DNA of 64,000 nt from contig NZ_NMQV01000027.1 in assembly GCF_002234375.1 (NCBI RefSeq), positions 1 to 64,000 on the forward strand. The letters are read 5' to 3'. Source of the stretch: Pseudomonas fluvialis. Its GTDB lineage: Bacteria > Pseudomonadota > Gammaproteobacteria > Pseudomonadales > Pseudomonadaceae. Positions within the stretch are counted from its first letter, which is position 1. Each line of letters starts with the position of its first letter. The notes under the pieces were generated by a model. That model was given only the letters and a program-made list of their open reading frames with translations, had not been told where the DNA came from and did no database searches. Of this stretch, positions 1-9,952 are shown piece by piece. A program made the translations under genes and the position numbers.

Positions 1-960
1 CTACCCGCCCACCCGCAGCACATCGGCATTGTCAGTTCACCGAGCGGCGCGGTAATCCGCGACATCATCAGCGTATTCCGTCGCCGTGCCCCGCAGGTCG
101 CCCTGACCCTGGTGCCCAGCGCCGTGCAGGGCCGCGAGGCCACCGCACAGCTCGTCCGCGCCCTGCAACTGGCCGACCGCGCCGGTTTCGATGCGATCAT
201 CCTGGCTCGCGGCGGTGGCTCACTGGAAGACCTCTGGTGCTTCAACGAAGAGGCTGTCGCGCGCGCCGTGGCGGCCTGTATCACCCCTGTGGTCAGCGCC
301 GTAGGCCACGAAACCGATGTATCGATCAGCGACTTCGTCGCCGATGTGCGCGCACCAACGCCCTCGGCTGCCGCCGAACTGCTGGCCCCGGACAGTGCCG
401 ATCTGCAACGCCGCCTGGATAACCTGCGGCGCCGCCTGCTCTTGCGCATGCAAGGCCTGCTGGCCCAGCAACGCCTGCGTCTCGACGGGCTGGCCCGCCG
501 TCTGCGCCATCCCGGCGAGCGCCTGCGTCAGCAGGCCCAGCGTCTCGACGACCTGGACATGCGCCTGCGCCGCGCCCAGCAACAGCACCTGCAACAGCGC
601 CAGGCCCTGCTCACCCGCCTGGATACCCGCCTGGCCGCCCAGCACCCACGGCGTAGCCTGGCCTTGCTGCGCCAGCAACTGGACAGCCTGGCCAGCCGTC
701 TGCCGCGTGCCATGCACAGCCAGCTGCGCCAGCAGCGCCAGCAACTGCAGGCCCTTGGCCAACAACTGCATATTGTCAGCCCACTGGCTACCCTCGGCCG
801 CGGCTACAGCATCCTCCTTGACGAACGCGGCCAGGCCATTCGCAGCGCCCAGCACACCCAGCCCGGCCAGCGTGTCACTGCGCGCCTCGGCGAAGGCCAG
901 CTGAGCCTGCGTGTCGAGGACAACCACATACACCCGGCGACCCTGTCGCTGCTCGACTAG
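1..960 (+). CDS. xseA: Exodeoxyribonuclease VII large subunit, 5'-truncated by window
   Basis: This is the catalytic large subunit of exonuclease VII, which with XseB degrades single-stranded DNA into oligonucleotides in the cytoplasm. The frame is open from base 1 to the TAG at 958-960, giving 319 residues. Family members are about 450-460 residues, so the N-terminal OB-fold (about 140 residues) lies outside the window. Visible family motifs are IGIVSSPSGAVIRDI at the left edge, RGGGSLEDLW at about residue 70, and VGHETD with DFVADVRAPTPSAAAE after it. The second half is a long Arg/Gln/Leu-rich coiled coil, as expected for the region that carries XseB subunits. It ends with the conserved PLATLGRGYSI segment. 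An M23 peptidase gene follows 16 bases later on the same strand. Confidence 0.96.
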   Translation, partial: LPAHPQHIGIVSSPSGAVIRDIISVFRRRAPQVALTLVPSAVQGREATAQLVRALQLADRAGFDAIILARGGGSLEDLWCFNEEAVARAVAACITPVVSAVGHETDVSISDFVADVRAPTPSAAAELLAPDSADLQRRLDNLRRRLLLRMQGLLAQQRLRLDGLARRLRHPGERLRQQAQRLDDLDMRLRRAQQQHLQQRQALLTRLDTRLAAQHPRRSLALLRQQLDSLASRLPRAMHSQLRQQRQQLQALGQQLHIVSPLATLGRGYSILLDERGQAIRSAQHTQPGQRVTARLGEGQLSLRVEDNHIHPATLSLLD

Positions 961-976
961 CCCCACCGGACCGCCT

Positions 977-1798
977 ATGCGCCTGCTTTGCCTGCTGCTG
1001 CTCTGTCTCGCCCTGCCCGCTCAGGCCGAAGGCTTTCTAACTCGTCTGCTGCACAAGCCGGTACCCGGCGGCGTAGCGGTGCTGGCGCTGCCGGAGCAGG
1101 CCCAGCCTCCCGGCGTGCACTACCAGAACAAGCCCGTACTGGTGATCCGCGAAGAAGGACAGCGTTGGATCGCCATCGTTGGCATCCCGCTCAGCGTGCA
1201 GCCCGGCACGCAGCAGGTCATCGTCAATGGCAACCAGGCGTTGAGCTTCCAGGTGGGCAGCAAGCATTACCGCGAGCAACGCATCACCCTGAAAAACCAG
1301 CAGCAGGTCACGCCCAATGCCGACAACCTGCGGCGTATCGAACGCGAACTGGCCGAGCAGACCCGTGCCTACCAGCAGTTCAGCCCTCGTCAGCCGAGCA
1401 ACCTGCTGTTCGACAGACCGGTCAACGGCCCGCTGTCCAGCCCGTTCGGCCTGCGCCGCTTTTTCAATGGCGAGGAACGCAACCCGCACTCGGGCCTGGA
1501 CTTTGCCGCCAATAGCGGCACGCCGATCAAGGCGCCGGCGGCCGGCAAGGTGATCCTGATCGGCGACTATTTCTTCAATGGCAAAACCGTGTTTCTCGAC
1601 CATGGCCAGGGCCTGATCAGCATGTTCTGCCATCTATCTGCCATCGACGCGCAACTGGGTGACGAGATCGCCCGCGGCGGCCATATCGGCAAAGTGGGCG
1701 CCACCGGCCGCGCCACCGGGCCACACCTGCACTGGAACGTCAGTCTGAATGACGCCCGGGTCGACCCAGCGATTTTTATCGGCCAGTTCCAGCCCTGA
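977..1798 (+). CDS. Exported M23-family metallopeptidase
   Basis: The product is a 273-residue peptidoglycan peptidase or peptidase-like protein of the M23 (LytM) family, predicted periplasmic. I chose the ATG at 977 because it begins a clear signal peptide (MRLLCLLLLCLALPAQA, cleavage near residue 17). An in-frame upstream codon at 911 would bury that signal behind hydrophilic residues. The C-terminal half holds the M23 domain with its zinc ligands: HSGLD (H-x3-D) at about residues 172-176 and HLHW near residue 245, inside GATGRATGPHLHW. All expected ligands are present, so it looks catalytically competent rather than an EnvC-type degenerate domain. It lies directly behind xseA and is probably co-transcribed. 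The substrate bond cannot be told from sequence. Confidence 0.9.
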   Translation: MRLLCLLLLCLALPAQAEGFLTRLLHKPVPGGVAVLALPEQAQPPGVHYQNKPVLVIREEGQRWIAIVGIPLSVQPGTQQVIVNGNQALSFQVGSKHYREQRITLKNQQQVTPNADNLRRIERELAEQTRAYQQFSPRQPSNLLFDRPVNGPLSSPFGLRRFFNGEERNPHSGLDFAANSGTPIKAPAAGKVILIGDYFFNGKTVFLDHGQGLISMFCHLSAIDAQLGDEIARGGHIGKVGATGRATGPHLHWNVSLNDARVDPAIFIGQFQP

Positions 1799-1932
1799 AC
1801 GCTCGCGCAATCAAATCGCTAAAAGCCATAATTTCCAAGCATTAAAATCCAACAAAACGACCAAAGCGATCAATAATTCCAATTTTTCCGCATTACTTGC
1901 CAGCTTTAACCCAAGTCATTAGGGTTGCCAGC

Positions 1933-2010
1933 ATGAACGCGACCCATACCCTGATACTCCTGCGCCAATACGCCTGCCAGCGCCTGGTCAGTCCGCGACT
2001 GCGTGGCTAA
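1933..2010 (+). CDS. Candidate leucine leader peptide upstream of leuA
   Basis: A 25-codon open frame begins at ATG 1933 and stops with TAA at 2010, 58 bases before leuA. It contains five leucines, three of them in the run TLILL near residues 6-10, which fits a translation-sensing leader for a leucine biosynthesis gene. A weak purine stretch (TAGGG, 1919-1923) precedes the ATG. I could not find an unambiguous rho-independent terminator between it and leuA, so classical attenuation is not demonstrated. Leader peptides controlling leu genes are known in Proteobacteria; assignment here is inference from position and composition. Confidence 0.45.
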   Translation: MNATHTLILLRQYACQRLVSPRLRG

Positions 2011-2068
2011 CCCCTCCCCGCTGCGCCCTCTATCGAGTTTTACCAGGCCCCGCGCCCAAGGATTTGCC

Positions 2069-3739
2069 ATGACCATGCTGAAAGACCCGTCGAAGAAATA
2101 CCGCCCCTTTACCCCGATCCAGCTTCCCGACCGCACCTGGCCGGACAAGCTCATCACCCAGGCGCCGATCTGGCTGTCCACCGACCTGCGCGACGGCAAC
2201 CAGTCGCTGATCGAGCCGATGGATGCCGAGAAGAAGATGCGCTTCTTCAAGTGCCTGGTCGCCGTCGGCCTGAAGGAAATCGAAGTTGGCTTCCCGTCGG
2301 CCTCGCAGACCGATTTCGACTTCGTCCGCGAACTGATCGAAGGCGGCCACATCCCCGATGACGTGACCATTCAGGTGCTGACCCAGGCCCGCGAGGACCT
2401 GATCACCCGCACCTTCGAGTCACTCAAGGGCGCCAAGCGCGCCATCGTCCACTACTACAACGCTACCGCGCCGAGCTTTCGCAAGATTGTCTTCAACCAA
2501 GACAAGGCCGGAGTGATCGACATCGCCGTCAACGCCGCGCAGATCATCAAACGCCTGGCTGCCGCTGCGCCCGAGACCCAGTGGGGCTTCGAATATTCCC
2601 CCGAGGTGTTCAGCTCCACCGAGACCGACTTTGCCGTCGAGGTGTGCAACGCGGTGATCGCGGTGTTCCAGCCGACTCCGGCGAACAAATTGATCCTCAA
2701 CCTGCCGGCCACCGTTGAGTGCGCCACGCCGAACAACTACGCCGACCAGGTGGAGTGGTTCTGCCGCCAGGTGAAACAGCGCGACAGCCTGATCATCAGC
2801 GTGCATACCCACAACGACCGTGGCACCGGCGTAGCTGCCTCGGAGCTGGCGGTGATGGCCGGTGCCGACCGTGTGGAAGGCTGCCTGTTCGGTAACGGCG
2901 AGCGCACCGGCAACGTCTGCCTGGTGACCCTGGCCCTGAACCTCTACACCCAGGGCGTCGACCCCGAACTGGACTTCTCCGACGTCGATGCCGTGCGCAA
3001 GCTGGTGGAGGACTGCAACCAGCTGCCGGTACACCCGCGCCACCCCTACGTCGGTGATCTGGTGCACACCGCCTTCTCCGGCTCGCACCAGGACGCGATC
3101 CGCAAGGGCTTCGCCCAGCAGCAGGCCGATGCGATCTGGGAAGTGCCCTACCTGCCGATCGACCCGGCCGACATCGGCCGCGACTATGAGGCGGTGATTC
3201 GCGTCAACAGCCAGTCCGGCAAGGGCGGCATCACCTTCCTGCTCGAGCAGGAATACGGCATCAGCCTGCCGCGCCGCCTGCAGATCGAATTCAGCCAGGT
3301 GGTGCAGAAGGAAACCGATCGTCTCGGCCTGGAAATGACCGCCCAGCAAATCTACGCCCTGCTGGAGCGCGAGTACTTGCAGGCAGACAGCCCGTACCTG
3401 CTGAAGAGCCATCGCCTGCAAGAAGAACACGGCACCACGGCGGTCGATGTCAGCGTTGACGAAGTGGGCGAACTGCGTCACTGGCGCGGCATCGGCAAGG
3501 GCCCACTGGAAGCGCTGGTGGCTGGCCTGCCAGTAGCCGTGGAGATCATGGATTACCACGAGCACAGCATCGGCTCGGGCAGCCATGCCAAAGCCGTGGC
3601 CTACATTGAACTGCGCGTCGCCGGTGGGCGTGCGCTGCACGGTATCGGCATCGACGAAAACCTCACCACGGCGAGTTTCCGCGCCCTGTTCAGCGCGCTC
3701 AACCGTAGCCTGCGCCAGGCCGACGCACAGGCGGCCTGA
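2069..3739 (+). CDS. leuA: 2-isopropylmalate synthase (long form)
   Basis: LeuA condenses acetyl-CoA with 2-oxoisovalerate, the first committed step of leucine synthesis. The 556-residue length matches the long (actinobacterial/pseudomonad) type of the enzyme rather than the E. coli type. The TIM-barrel domain has [12 protein letters not shown] at about residue 38, which supplies the catalytic Arg-Asp, and the metal-binding [12 protein letters not shown] at about residue 240. The C-terminal third, with [13 protein letters not shown] and [14 protein letters not shown], is the LeuA dimer domain that binds leucine for feedback inhibition. I chose ATG 2069 ([11 protein letters not shown]); an in-frame ATG at 2003 overlaps the leader peptide and lacks family similarity. 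leuB, leuC and leuD are not in the window. Confidence 0.97.
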   Translation: MTMLKDPSKKYRPFTPIQLPDRTWPDKLITQAPIWLSTDLRDGNQSLIEPMDAEKKMRFFKCLVAVGLKEIEVGFPSASQTDFDFVRELIEGGHIPDDVTIQVLTQAREDLITRTFESLKGAKRAIVHYYNATAPSFRKIVFNQDKAGVIDIAVNAAQIIKRLAAAAPETQWGFEYSPEVFSSTETDFAVEVCNAVIAVFQPTPANKLILNLPATVECATPNNYADQVEWFCRQVKQRDSLIISVHTHNDRGTGVAASELAVMAGADRVEGCLFGNGERTGNVCLVTLALNLYTQGVDPELDFSDVDAVRKLVEDCNQLPVHPRHPYVGDLVHTAFSGSHQDAIRKGFAQQQADAIWEVPYLPIDPADIGRDYEAVIRVNSQSGKGGITFLLEQEYGISLPRRLQIEFSQVVQKETDRLGLEMTAQQIYALLEREYLQADSPYLLKSHRLQEEHGTTAVDVSVDEVGELRHWRGIGKGPLEALVAGLPVAVEIMDYHEHSIGSGSHAKAVAYIELRVAGGRALHGIGIDENLTTASFRALFSALNRSLRQADAQAA

Positions 3740-3744
3740 GCAGC

Positions 3745-4116
3745 ATGTCCTACCTGCAGGATCCACGGGTGCTGTTCGCCGCCGAACGCACCCTGCTCGC
3801 CTGGAACCGCACCAGCCTGTCGCTGATTGCCTTCGGCTTCGTGGTTGAACGCGCCGGCCTGCTGCTCCAGGTGCTTTCGCCAGGTCGCGTGGCAGCTTCC
3901 CACCTGGCCCTGAATTTCTGGCTGGGCGTGCTGTTCATCGCGCTGGGCGCCCTGTGCAGCGCACACTCGGCCTGGCAATACCAGGGCGTGCTGCGCAGCC
4001 TGTCAGCCGAGGAGTTTCCACCCGGCTATGCGGCGCGCTGGGGGCTGTGGGTCAACGGCCTGGTGGCCTTGTTCGGCCTAGCTCTGGCCGGCGGGCTGGT
4101 CTACTGGCGCGGCTGA
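3745..4116 (+). CDS. DUF202 (YidH-like) inner-membrane protein
   Basis: The 123-residue protein begins five bases after leuA. Its N-terminus, MSYLQDPRVLFAAERTLLAWNRTSLSLI, carries the conserved (E)RTxLAWxRT signature of DUF202 proteins such as E. coli YidH/YidG. Three hydrophobic segments can be seen at about residues 25-50, 60-80 and 97-120, consistent with an inner-membrane protein of unknown function. The spacing suggests co-transcription with leuA, although no functional link to leucine synthesis is apparent. A strong bidirectional terminator follows immediately. Confidence 0.85.
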   Translation: MSYLQDPRVLFAAERTLLAWNRTSLSLIAFGFVVERAGLLLQVLSPGRVAASHLALNFWLGVLFIALGALCSAHSAWQYQGVLRSLSAEEFPPGYAARWGLWVNGLVALFGLALAGGLVYWRG

Positions 4117-4119
4117 CCC

Positions 4120-4157
4120 GTACAAAAAAGGCTGCCCTGGGGCAGCCTTTTTTGTAC
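4120..4157. terminator. Bidirectional rho-independent terminator between DUF202 gene and der
   Basis: This is a perfect 17-base-pair inverted repeat (left arm GTACAAAAAAGGCTGCC) around the four-base loop CTGG. The GC-rich core is flanked by A6 on the left and T6 on the right, so it works as an intrinsic terminator on both strands. It lies exactly between the convergent 3' ends of the DUF202 gene and der. Confidence 0.95.
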
Positions 4158-5633
4158 TCAGCGCTTCTTGTCGCGGCGCTTCTTCTCGGCCTTCTTGTGA
4201 TGACTCATCAGACGGCGCTTCTTGTTCACCTGGCGATCGGTAAGGGTGTTCTTCTTGCCTTCGAAGGGGTTTTCCCCGCCCTTGTACTCGATGCGTAGCG
4301 GCGTTCCCACCAGGCGCAAGACCCGTCGATAGGTATTTTCCAGGTAACGGCTGTACGACTTGGGCACCGCGTCCGTCTGATTGCCGTGGATGACGATAAT
4401 AGGCGGATTGGCCCCGCCCAGGTGGGCATAACGCAATTTGATGCGTCGGCCATTGGCCAGCGGCGGCTGGTGCTCGCGCACCGCATCCTCAAGAATTTGT
4501 GTGAGGCGGCTGGTTGGCCAGCGGGTAACCGCCGAAGCAAAGGCCGTCTGTACCGACTTGTAGAGATGCCCAACACCGGTGCCATGCTTGGCCGAGATGA
4601 AGTGGATATCGGCAAAGTCGACGAACATCAACCGACGCTCCAGCTCGGTCTTCACGTAATCCTTCTCGGACTGCTCCATGCCGTCCCACTTGTTCAACGC
4701 AATGACCAGTGCGCGGCCACTTTCCAGCACGAAGCCGAGCAGGTTGAGATCGTGCTCAACCACCCCTTCGCGAGCGTCCATCACGAAGATCACCACGTTG
4801 GCGTCCTGGATGGCCTGCAGGGTCTTGACCACCGAAAACTTTTCCACCGCCTCGAAGATCTTGCCGCGCCGCCGCACGCCTGCCGTATCGATCAGCGTGT
4901 ACTTTTCTTCGCCCCGCTCAAAGGGGATGTAGATACTGTCGCGCGTCGTACCGGCCTGGTCATAGACGATGACCCGTTCCTCACCGAGCATGCGGTTGAC
5001 CAGGGTCGACTTGCCGACATTCGGCCGGCCGATGATGGCGATCTTGATGCCATCCTTCTCGCTCGGCCCGGGAATACGCTTGGCTTCCTGGCCTTCAGCC
5101 ACCAGTTCCTCAGCTCCCTCTTCCTCGGCGTCGGCGTTATCGCGCGGGAACTCGCCCAGCGCCAGCTCCAGCAGCGGATTGATGCCGCGACCATGGGCAG
5201 CGGCAATCGGCACCGCATCACCCAGTCCCAGCGGGCTGAATTCGGCACGGGCAATATCCGGGTCGATGCTGTCGACCTTGTTGGCCACCACGAAACAACG
5301 CTTGTTGCGCTTGCGCAGGTGCTCGCCAATCATCTGATCGGAGGCCGTCAGCCCAGCCTTGGCGTCGACCAGGAACAGCACGGCATCGGCCTCTTCGATG
5401 GCCAACAGCGACTGCTCGGCCATCTTGGCGTCGATACCTTCCTCGTCGCCGGAAATCCCCCCGGTGTCGATGACGATGAACGTGCGACCCTGCCACTTGG
5501 CCTCGCCATACTGACGGTCACGGGTCAGGCCGGCGTATTCCGCGACGATGGCATCACGGCTCTTGGTCAGACGGTTGAACAGCGTCGACTTGCCGACATT
5601 GGGGCGGCCCACCAGGGCAATTACCGGAACCAT
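4158..5633 (-). CDS. der: Ribosome-biogenesis GTPase Der (EngA)
   Basis: Der is an essential double GTPase that acts in 50S subunit maturation. The 491-residue protein contains two tandem G domains, each with its own P-loop GRPNVGKST (near residues 8 and about 202), followed by a KH-like C-terminal domain. G3 motifs DTGG and DTAG and G4 motifs NKVD and NKWD are visible. Between the G domains there is an acidic linker ([13 protein letters not shown]). The C-terminus is highly basic ([19 protein letters not shown]), typical of pseudomonad Der. It is the last gene of the long minus-strand run; a hairpin lies between it and bamB, so it may be transcribed at a different level. Confidence 0.97.
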   Translation of the reverse strand: MVPVIALVGRPNVGKSTLFNRLTKSRDAIVAEYAGLTRDRQYGEAKWQGRTFIVIDTGGISGDEEGIDAKMAEQSLLAIEEADAVLFLVDAKAGLTASDQMIGEHLRKRNKRCFVVANKVDSIDPDIARAEFSPLGLGDAVPIAAAHGRGINPLLELALGEFPRDNADAEEEGAEELVAEGQEAKRIPGPSEKDGIKIAIIGRPNVGKSTLVNRMLGEERVIVYDQAGTTRDSIYIPFERGEEKYTLIDTAGVRRRGKIFEAVEKFSVVKTLQAIQDANVVIFVMDAREGVVEHDLNLLGFVLESGRALVIALNKWDGMEQSEKDYVKTELERRLMFVDFADIHFISAKHGTGVGHLYKSVQTAFASAVTRWPTSRLTQILEDAVREHQPPLANGRRIKLRYAHLGGANPPIIVIHGNQTDAVPKSYSRYLENTYRRVLRLVGTPLRIEYKGGENPFEGKKNTLTDRQVNKKRRLMSHHKKAEKKRRDKKR

Positions 5634-5668
5634 GGGGCTCCTCCAGCATTGAATCCAGAAAACACAAA

Positions 5669-5690
5669 GGCCGCTGCGAGGGCAGCGGCC
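5669..5690 (-). terminator. Hairpin with T-rich tail between bamB and der
   Basis: A nine-base-pair GC stem (GGCCGCTGC / GCAGCGGCC) closes on a four-base loop. Read on the minus strand it is followed by TTTGTGTTTTC, a T-rich but interrupted tail. It sits in the 92-base gap between the bamB stop and the der start, so it is most likely a leaky terminator that lowers read-through from bamB into der. Confidence 0.6.
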
Positions 5691-5725
5691 ACAATTGCCG
5701 GGCGCCTACAGGCACCCCGCCCGAC

Positions 5726-6868
5726 TTACTTGATGGTCAGAGCCACCAGCTTGCCGTCATTACCATAGGCATACAACCAGCCATCCACCACCAGCGGACG
5801 TGCACGCAGGCCGGCGCTGTCGATCCGCTCACGACCGACAAAGCGTCCGTCCACCTGACTGATCAGGTGCAGGTAACCTTCCAGGTCACCGACCGCTACG
5901 TAGCTGGAAAACACTTCTGGCGCCGACAACTGGCGACGCGCCAGTGCTTCGTTGCTCCACAACGCCGAGGCGGAGCGCTCATCGACGCTTTCCAGGGTGC
6001 CGTTGGCCTGGCTGACATACACGTTGCCATAGCCCTGGGCTACGCCCACATAGCTGGACGCCTCGCGCTGCCAGAGAATACGCCCGGACTCAAGTTCCAG
6101 ACCGGCGACACGCCCCTGGTAGGTCGAGACATAGAGGGTGCCGGCGGACATCAGCAGTCCACCGTCGATATCCACGATGCGATCCAGTTCAGAGCGGCCC
6201 TGCGGAACCGCGACCTGCTGTTCCCACAGTGGCAAGCCGCGCTGGGCATCCAGGGCCAACACGCGACCGCTGGACAAGCCGACCACCACAAAGCGGTTGG
6301 TCACCAGCGGCGCACCGGTACCACGCAGGGTGAGCACGGCCGGGGTGTTGTCGAAAATCCAGCGCTGGTTGCCGCTGTAGGCATCGAATGCCACCACACG
6401 GTCATCCTGGGTCTGCACAACCACCACATCACCGTTGCTGACCGGCGCGGCCAGCACTTCGCTGGGCACCTTGGCACGCCATTTCTCTTCGCCGGTGCTG
6501 CTGTCCAGAGCGATTACATCGCCCTTGAGCGTTCCCAACAACACCAGGCCATAACCGGCGCTGACGCCGCCCGACACGGCGCTATCCAGTTCGCTCTTCC
6601 ACAGCACCTTGCCAGTCAGTCGGTCCATGGCGACGACCAGCCCTTCAGCATCCGCCGCGAAGATCTGCCCACCGTCCACCGCAGGTGTCAGCTGGGTATA
6701 CAGGCGGCCCTGACCTACGCCGATCGAGCGGCTCCACTCTTTCTTCAGGCTTACCTCACGCTCGAACTTGGGCAACTCAGCCGGAGGCAGCTCTTTCTTG
6801 CTGTTGCTGCCACACCCCACGACACCCAAGGCCAGCGCCAGTACCAGCGCATTTTTCATCGACAGCAT
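5726..6868 (-). CDS. bamB: Outer-membrane assembly lipoprotein BamB
   Basis: BamB is the beta-propeller lipoprotein of the BAM complex that inserts outer-membrane proteins. The chosen start at 6868 gives 380 residues and is preceded by GGGAG at a good distance. It begins with a lipoprotein signal ending in LGVVGC (lipidation Cys near residue 19). The rest consists of repeated PQQ-like propeller blades, seen as recurring patterns such as GKVLWKSEL, GEEKWRAKV, GNQRWIFDN and GRILWQREA. The gene starts four bases inside the stop region of yfgM (yfgM TGA at 6870-6872), which implies translational coupling. The pairing of yfgM and bamB next to hisS is conserved in gammaproteobacteria. Confidence 0.95.
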   Translation of the reverse strand: MLSMKNALVLALALGVVGCGSNSKKELPPAELPKFEREVSLKKEWSRSIGVGQGRLYTQLTPAVDGGQIFAADAEGLVVAMDRLTGKVLWKSELDSAVSGGVSAGYGLVLLGTLKGDVIALDSSTGEEKWRAKVPSEVLAAPVSNGDVVVVQTQDDRVVAFDAYSGNQRWIFDNTPAVLTLRGTGAPLVTNRFVVVGLSSGRVLALDAQRGLPLWEQQVAVPQGRSELDRIVDIDGGLLMSAGTLYVSTYQGRVAGLELESGRILWQREASSYVGVAQGYGNVYVSQANGTLESVDERSASALWSNEALARRQLSAPEVFSSYVAVGDLEGYLHLISQVDGRFVGRERIDSAGLRARPLVVDGWLYAYGNDGKLVALTIK

Positions 6869-6869
6869 G

Positions 6870-7508
6870 TCAGGCGTCTCCCTCGGCCAGGTCATCCAGC
6901 TTGAGTTGCAAAGTACCCTGCGCCGCATCATCGGCCAGCACGGCACGTGCCTTCTGGTAAGCCTCGCGCGCTTCGGCAGGACGCTGCAATTGCTTGAGCA
7001 GATCGCCACGCAGCTCTTCGCGACTGGCCTGATAGCTGGCCGGTGCCTCACCGTCGAGCAGGGTCAGCCCCTCCTCCGCCTTGTCCTGGGCAGCCAGCAC
7101 ACGCGCCAGGCGCTGACGAGCCAACTCGCCCAGGGTGGCATCGGCCGGCTTGTCGACGACGGCCTGCAACTCGGCGGCTGCATCGTCCAGCTTGCCTGCC
7201 TCTACCGCCAGCTTGGCCGCCAACAGGGCGCCATACTGGCTGTAGGGCGAACCGGCAAACTCGCTCTTCAGCTTGTTGCTCAGCTCCACAACCTCTGCCG
7301 TATCACGCTCCACTTCAGGGCTCAGCACGTTCTCCAGCAACTGCTGGTAGGTATAGGACGCTGCAGCGGCCTGGCTGGCCTGGTAGTTCTGCCAGTACTG
7401 CCAGCCGAATACCCCGGCAACGGCCAGGACACCACCCGCCAACAGGGGCTTGCCGTTGCGCTGCCACCATTCCTTGAGCTGCGCGATCTGTTCTTCTTCG
7501 GTTTGCAT
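6870..7508 (-). CDS. yfgM: YfgM-family periplasmic chaperone / SecYEG-associated TPR protein
   Basis: The 212-residue protein has an N-terminal cytoplasmic stub (MQTEEEQIAQLKEWWQRNG), one membrane span at about residues 21-42 (LLAGGVLAVAGVFGWQYW), and a periplasmic domain of tetratricopeptide-like helices (for example AAELQAVVDKPADATLGELA). This matches the YfgM/TPR_21 family. In E. coli that protein associates with SecYEG and periplasmic chaperones. It lies between hisS (23-base gap) and bamB (stop adjacent to the bamB start), within one transcription unit. Confidence 0.92.
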   Translation of the reverse strand: MQTEEEQIAQLKEWWQRNGKPLLAGGVLAVAGVFGWQYWQNYQASQAAAASYTYQQLLENVLSPEVERDTAEVVELSNKLKSEFAGSPYSQYGALLAAKLAVEAGKLDDAAAELQAVVDKPADATLGELARQRLARVLAAQDKAEEGLTLLDGEAPASYQASREELRGDLLKQLQRPAEAREAYQKARAVLADDAAQGTLQLKLDDLAEGDA

Positions 7509-7531
7509 GCTGCGCCAAACTCCTTAGGTAA

Positions 7532-8824
7532 TTACTTGACCTGCGCCAGGCAGGCCGCCAGGTGCTCAGGCAGAGCCTCCCAGCCGATCGTCTGTTGTTC
7601 GCTGTCATCGCGCAGCGGCTTGAGCGCCACCTGACGTGCCGCCAGCTCCTCATCGCCAAGAATCAACGCGAAATGTGCGCCACTCTTGTCGGCTTTCTTG
7701 AACTGGCTCTTGAAGCTACCGCCCCCGGCGTTCACCGCCAAACGCAGGCCAGGCAACGCATCGCGCAGGCGTTCAGAGAGCTGCAGGGCAGCCAGCTCGG
7801 CCGCCTCGCCAAAAGCGCAGAAGTAGACATCCACCTGGCGAGCCAGTTCGTCGGGCACTTTGCCGAGGGTTTCCAGCAACAGAACCAGACGCTCGATACC
7901 CATGGCAAAGCCAACCGCCGGGGTCTGCTTACCGCCCATCTGCTCGACCAGCGCGTCATAACGGCCACCGGCACATACCGTACCCTGGGCACCCAGCTGG
8001 TCAGTGACCCACTCGAAGACCGTCTTGCTGTAGTAGTCCAGGCCACGCACCAGCCGCGGATTCAGCGTATAGGGAATGTCCAGCGCCTGCAGACGCGCCT
8101 GCAGGCCGGCGAAATGCGCACGGGACTCTTCGTCCAGATAGTCTTCCAGACGGGGGGCGTCGACCAGCAGCGCCTGCGTCTGGGCATTCTTGCTGTCGAG
8201 AATACGCAGCGGATTGCTTTTCAGGCGACGCTGGCTGTCTTCATCCAGCTGATCCAGGCGCTCGCTCAGGTAAGCCACCAGCGCGTCGCGGTAACGTGCA
8301 CGCGACTGTGCAGTACCCAGGCTGTTCAGCTCCAGGGTCACCGACTCAGCCAGCCCCAGTTGCTGCCAGAGGCGCCAGGTCAGGGCAATCAGCTCGGCAT
8401 CCACATCCGGCCCGGTAAAATTGAACAGCTCGACACCGATCTGGTGGAACTGCCGGTAGCGGCCTTTCTGCGGGCGCTCATGACGAAACATCGGACCGAT
8501 ATACCAGAGCTTCTGCGGCTGCCCACCACCGGTCAGACCGTGCTCGATCATCGCCCGCACCGTCGCCGCGGTCCCTTCCGGGCGCAGGGTCAGCGAGTCG
8601 CCGTTGCGGTCCTCGAAGGTATACATTTCCTTTTCGACGATATCGGTGACTTCACCAATCGAACGCTTGAACAGCTCGGTGAACTCAACGATCGGCGTGC
8701 GTATCTGGCGATAGCCATAGCCATCCAGCAGGCGGGCTACCTGCCCTTCGAAATAGCGCCAGAGCGGCGTCTGCTCGGGCAGGAGGTCATTCATGCCACG
8801 AATGGCTTGCAGGGTCTTGCTCAC
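7532..8824 (-). CDS. hisS: Histidyl-tRNA synthetase
   Basis: HisS charges tRNA-His. The 430-residue length is normal for a bacterial class II HisRS. Visible motifs are the N-terminal [12 protein letters not shown], motif 2 around [21 protein letters not shown], the histidine-A loop [15 protein letters not shown], and [14 protein letters not shown] followed by motif 3 GFAMGIERL. The C-terminal anticodon-binding domain starts near residue 330. It lies 16 bases downstream of ispG in the minus-strand cluster. Confidence 0.97.
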   Translation of the reverse strand: MSKTLQAIRGMNDLLPEQTPLWRYFEGQVARLLDGYGYRQIRTPIVEFTELFKRSIGEVTDIVEKEMYTFEDRNGDSLTLRPEGTAATVRAMIEHGLTGGGQPQKLWYIGPMFRHERPQKGRYRQFHQIGVELFNFTGPDVDAELIALTWRLWQQLGLAESVTLELNSLGTAQSRARYRDALVAYLSERLDQLDEDSQRRLKSNPLRILDSKNAQTQALLVDAPRLEDYLDEESRAHFAGLQARLQALDIPYTLNPRLVRGLDYYSKTVFEWVTDQLGAQGTVCAGGRYDALVEQMGGKQTPAVGFAMGIERLVLLLETLGKVPDELARQVDVYFCAFGEAAELAALQLSERLRDALPGLRLAVNAGGGSFKSQFKKADKSGAHFALILGDEELAARQVALKPLRDDSEQQTIGWEALPEHLAACLAQVK

Positions 8825-8840
8825 AAAAATTCCTTAGCGA

Positions 8841-9950
8841 TTAGCCGCGCACGATCAGCGCGGCATCGGCAGCCGCTTTTTCCGCCGCCTTTTGCCGGAT
8901 GAGCTTTTCCAACTCATCCACCAGATTGTCGTTACCCAGCTTGTGTGCCGGCTTGCCATCCAGGTAGATCAGGTTGGGGCTGCCGCCGGTCAGTCCGATA
9001 TGGGCTTCCTTGGCCTCGCCCGGGCCGTTGACCACACAACCGATCACCGCCACATCCATGGGCACCAGCAGGTCTTCGACACGGCTCTCCAGCTCGTTCA
9101 TGGTCTTCACCACATCGAAGTTCTGCCGCGAACAGCTCGGGCAGGCGATGAAGTTGATGCCACGCGAGCGCAGGCGCAATGACTTGAGAATATCGAAGCC
9201 CACGCGAATCTCTTCCACCGGGTCAGCCGCCAGTGACACCCGGATGGTATCGCCAATCCCGTCGGCCAGCAGCATACCCAGGCCCACCGCAGACTTCACC
9301 GTTCCGGAGCGCAGCCCACCGGCCTCGGTAATACCCAGATGCAGGGGCTGTTCGATCTGCCTGGCCAGCAGGCGGTAGGCCTCAACGGCCATGAACACGT
9401 CCGAGGCCTTAACGCTGACCTTGAAATCGGGGAAGTTCAGCCGGTCAAGATGCTCGACGTGACGCAGCGCCGACTCAACCAGGGCCTCGGGGGTCGGCTC
9501 ACCGTATTTTTTCTGCAGGTCTTTTTCCAGCGAGCCGGCGTTGACCCCGATGCGAATCGGAATGCCCTTGTCGCGAGCCGCTTCGACCACGGCCTTGACG
9601 CGATCCTCCCGGCCGATATTGCCCGGGTTGATGCGCAGGCAATCGACGCCCAGCTCGGCCACACGCAGGGCGATCTGGTAGTCGAAGTGGATGTCGGCCA
9701 CCAGCGGCACCTGAACCTGCTGCTTGATTCTGCCGAAGGCCTCGGCAGCCTCCATGTCAGGTACCGAGACACGTACGATATCGGCCCCCACATCCTGCAA
9801 GCGCTGGATCTGCGCCACGGTGGCGGCTACATCACAGGTGTTGGTATTGGTCATGCTCTGTACGGAAATCGGCGCATCGCCACCCACGGCCACCTTGCCT
9901 ACCCAGATTTTCCGTGACACACGACGTTTGATCGGAGACTCACAGTGCAT
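8841..9950 (-). CDS. ispG: 4-hydroxy-3-methylbut-2-enyl diphosphate synthase
   Basis: IspG (GcpE) is the [4Fe-4S] enzyme of the penultimate MEP-pathway step, converting MEcPP to HMBPP for isoprenoid synthesis. The 369 residues comprise a TIM barrel followed by a C-terminal ferredoxin-like domain. The cluster-ligand cysteines are seen in [10 protein letters not shown] (about residues 270-273) and GCVVNGPGE (about residue 305). The N-terminus [20 protein letters not shown] is typical of the family. The gene begins only two bases after the end of rodZ and continues the operon into hisS. Confidence 0.97.
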   Translation of the reverse strand: MHCESPIKRRVSRKIWVGKVAVGGDAPISVQSMTNTNTCDVAATVAQIQRLQDVGADIVRVSVPDMEAAEAFGRIKQQVQVPLVADIHFDYQIALRVAELGVDCLRINPGNIGREDRVKAVVEAARDKGIPIRIGVNAGSLEKDLQKKYGEPTPEALVESALRHVEHLDRLNFPDFKVSVKASDVFMAVEAYRLLARQIEQPLHLGITEAGGLRSGTVKSAVGLGMLLADGIGDTIRVSLAADPVEEIRVGFDILKSLRLRSRGINFIACPSCSRQNFDVVKTMNELESRVEDLLVPMDVAVIGCVVNGPGEAKEAHIGLTGGSPNLIYLDGKPAHKLGNDNLVDELEKLIRQKAAEKAAADAALIVRG

Positions 9951-9952
9951 GC

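Noticed and set aside
2003..2068. Longer leuA start at ATG 2003
   Set aside because: It would overlap the leader peptide and adds 22 residues without family similarity; ATG 2069 gives the normal N-terminus [11 protein letters not shown].
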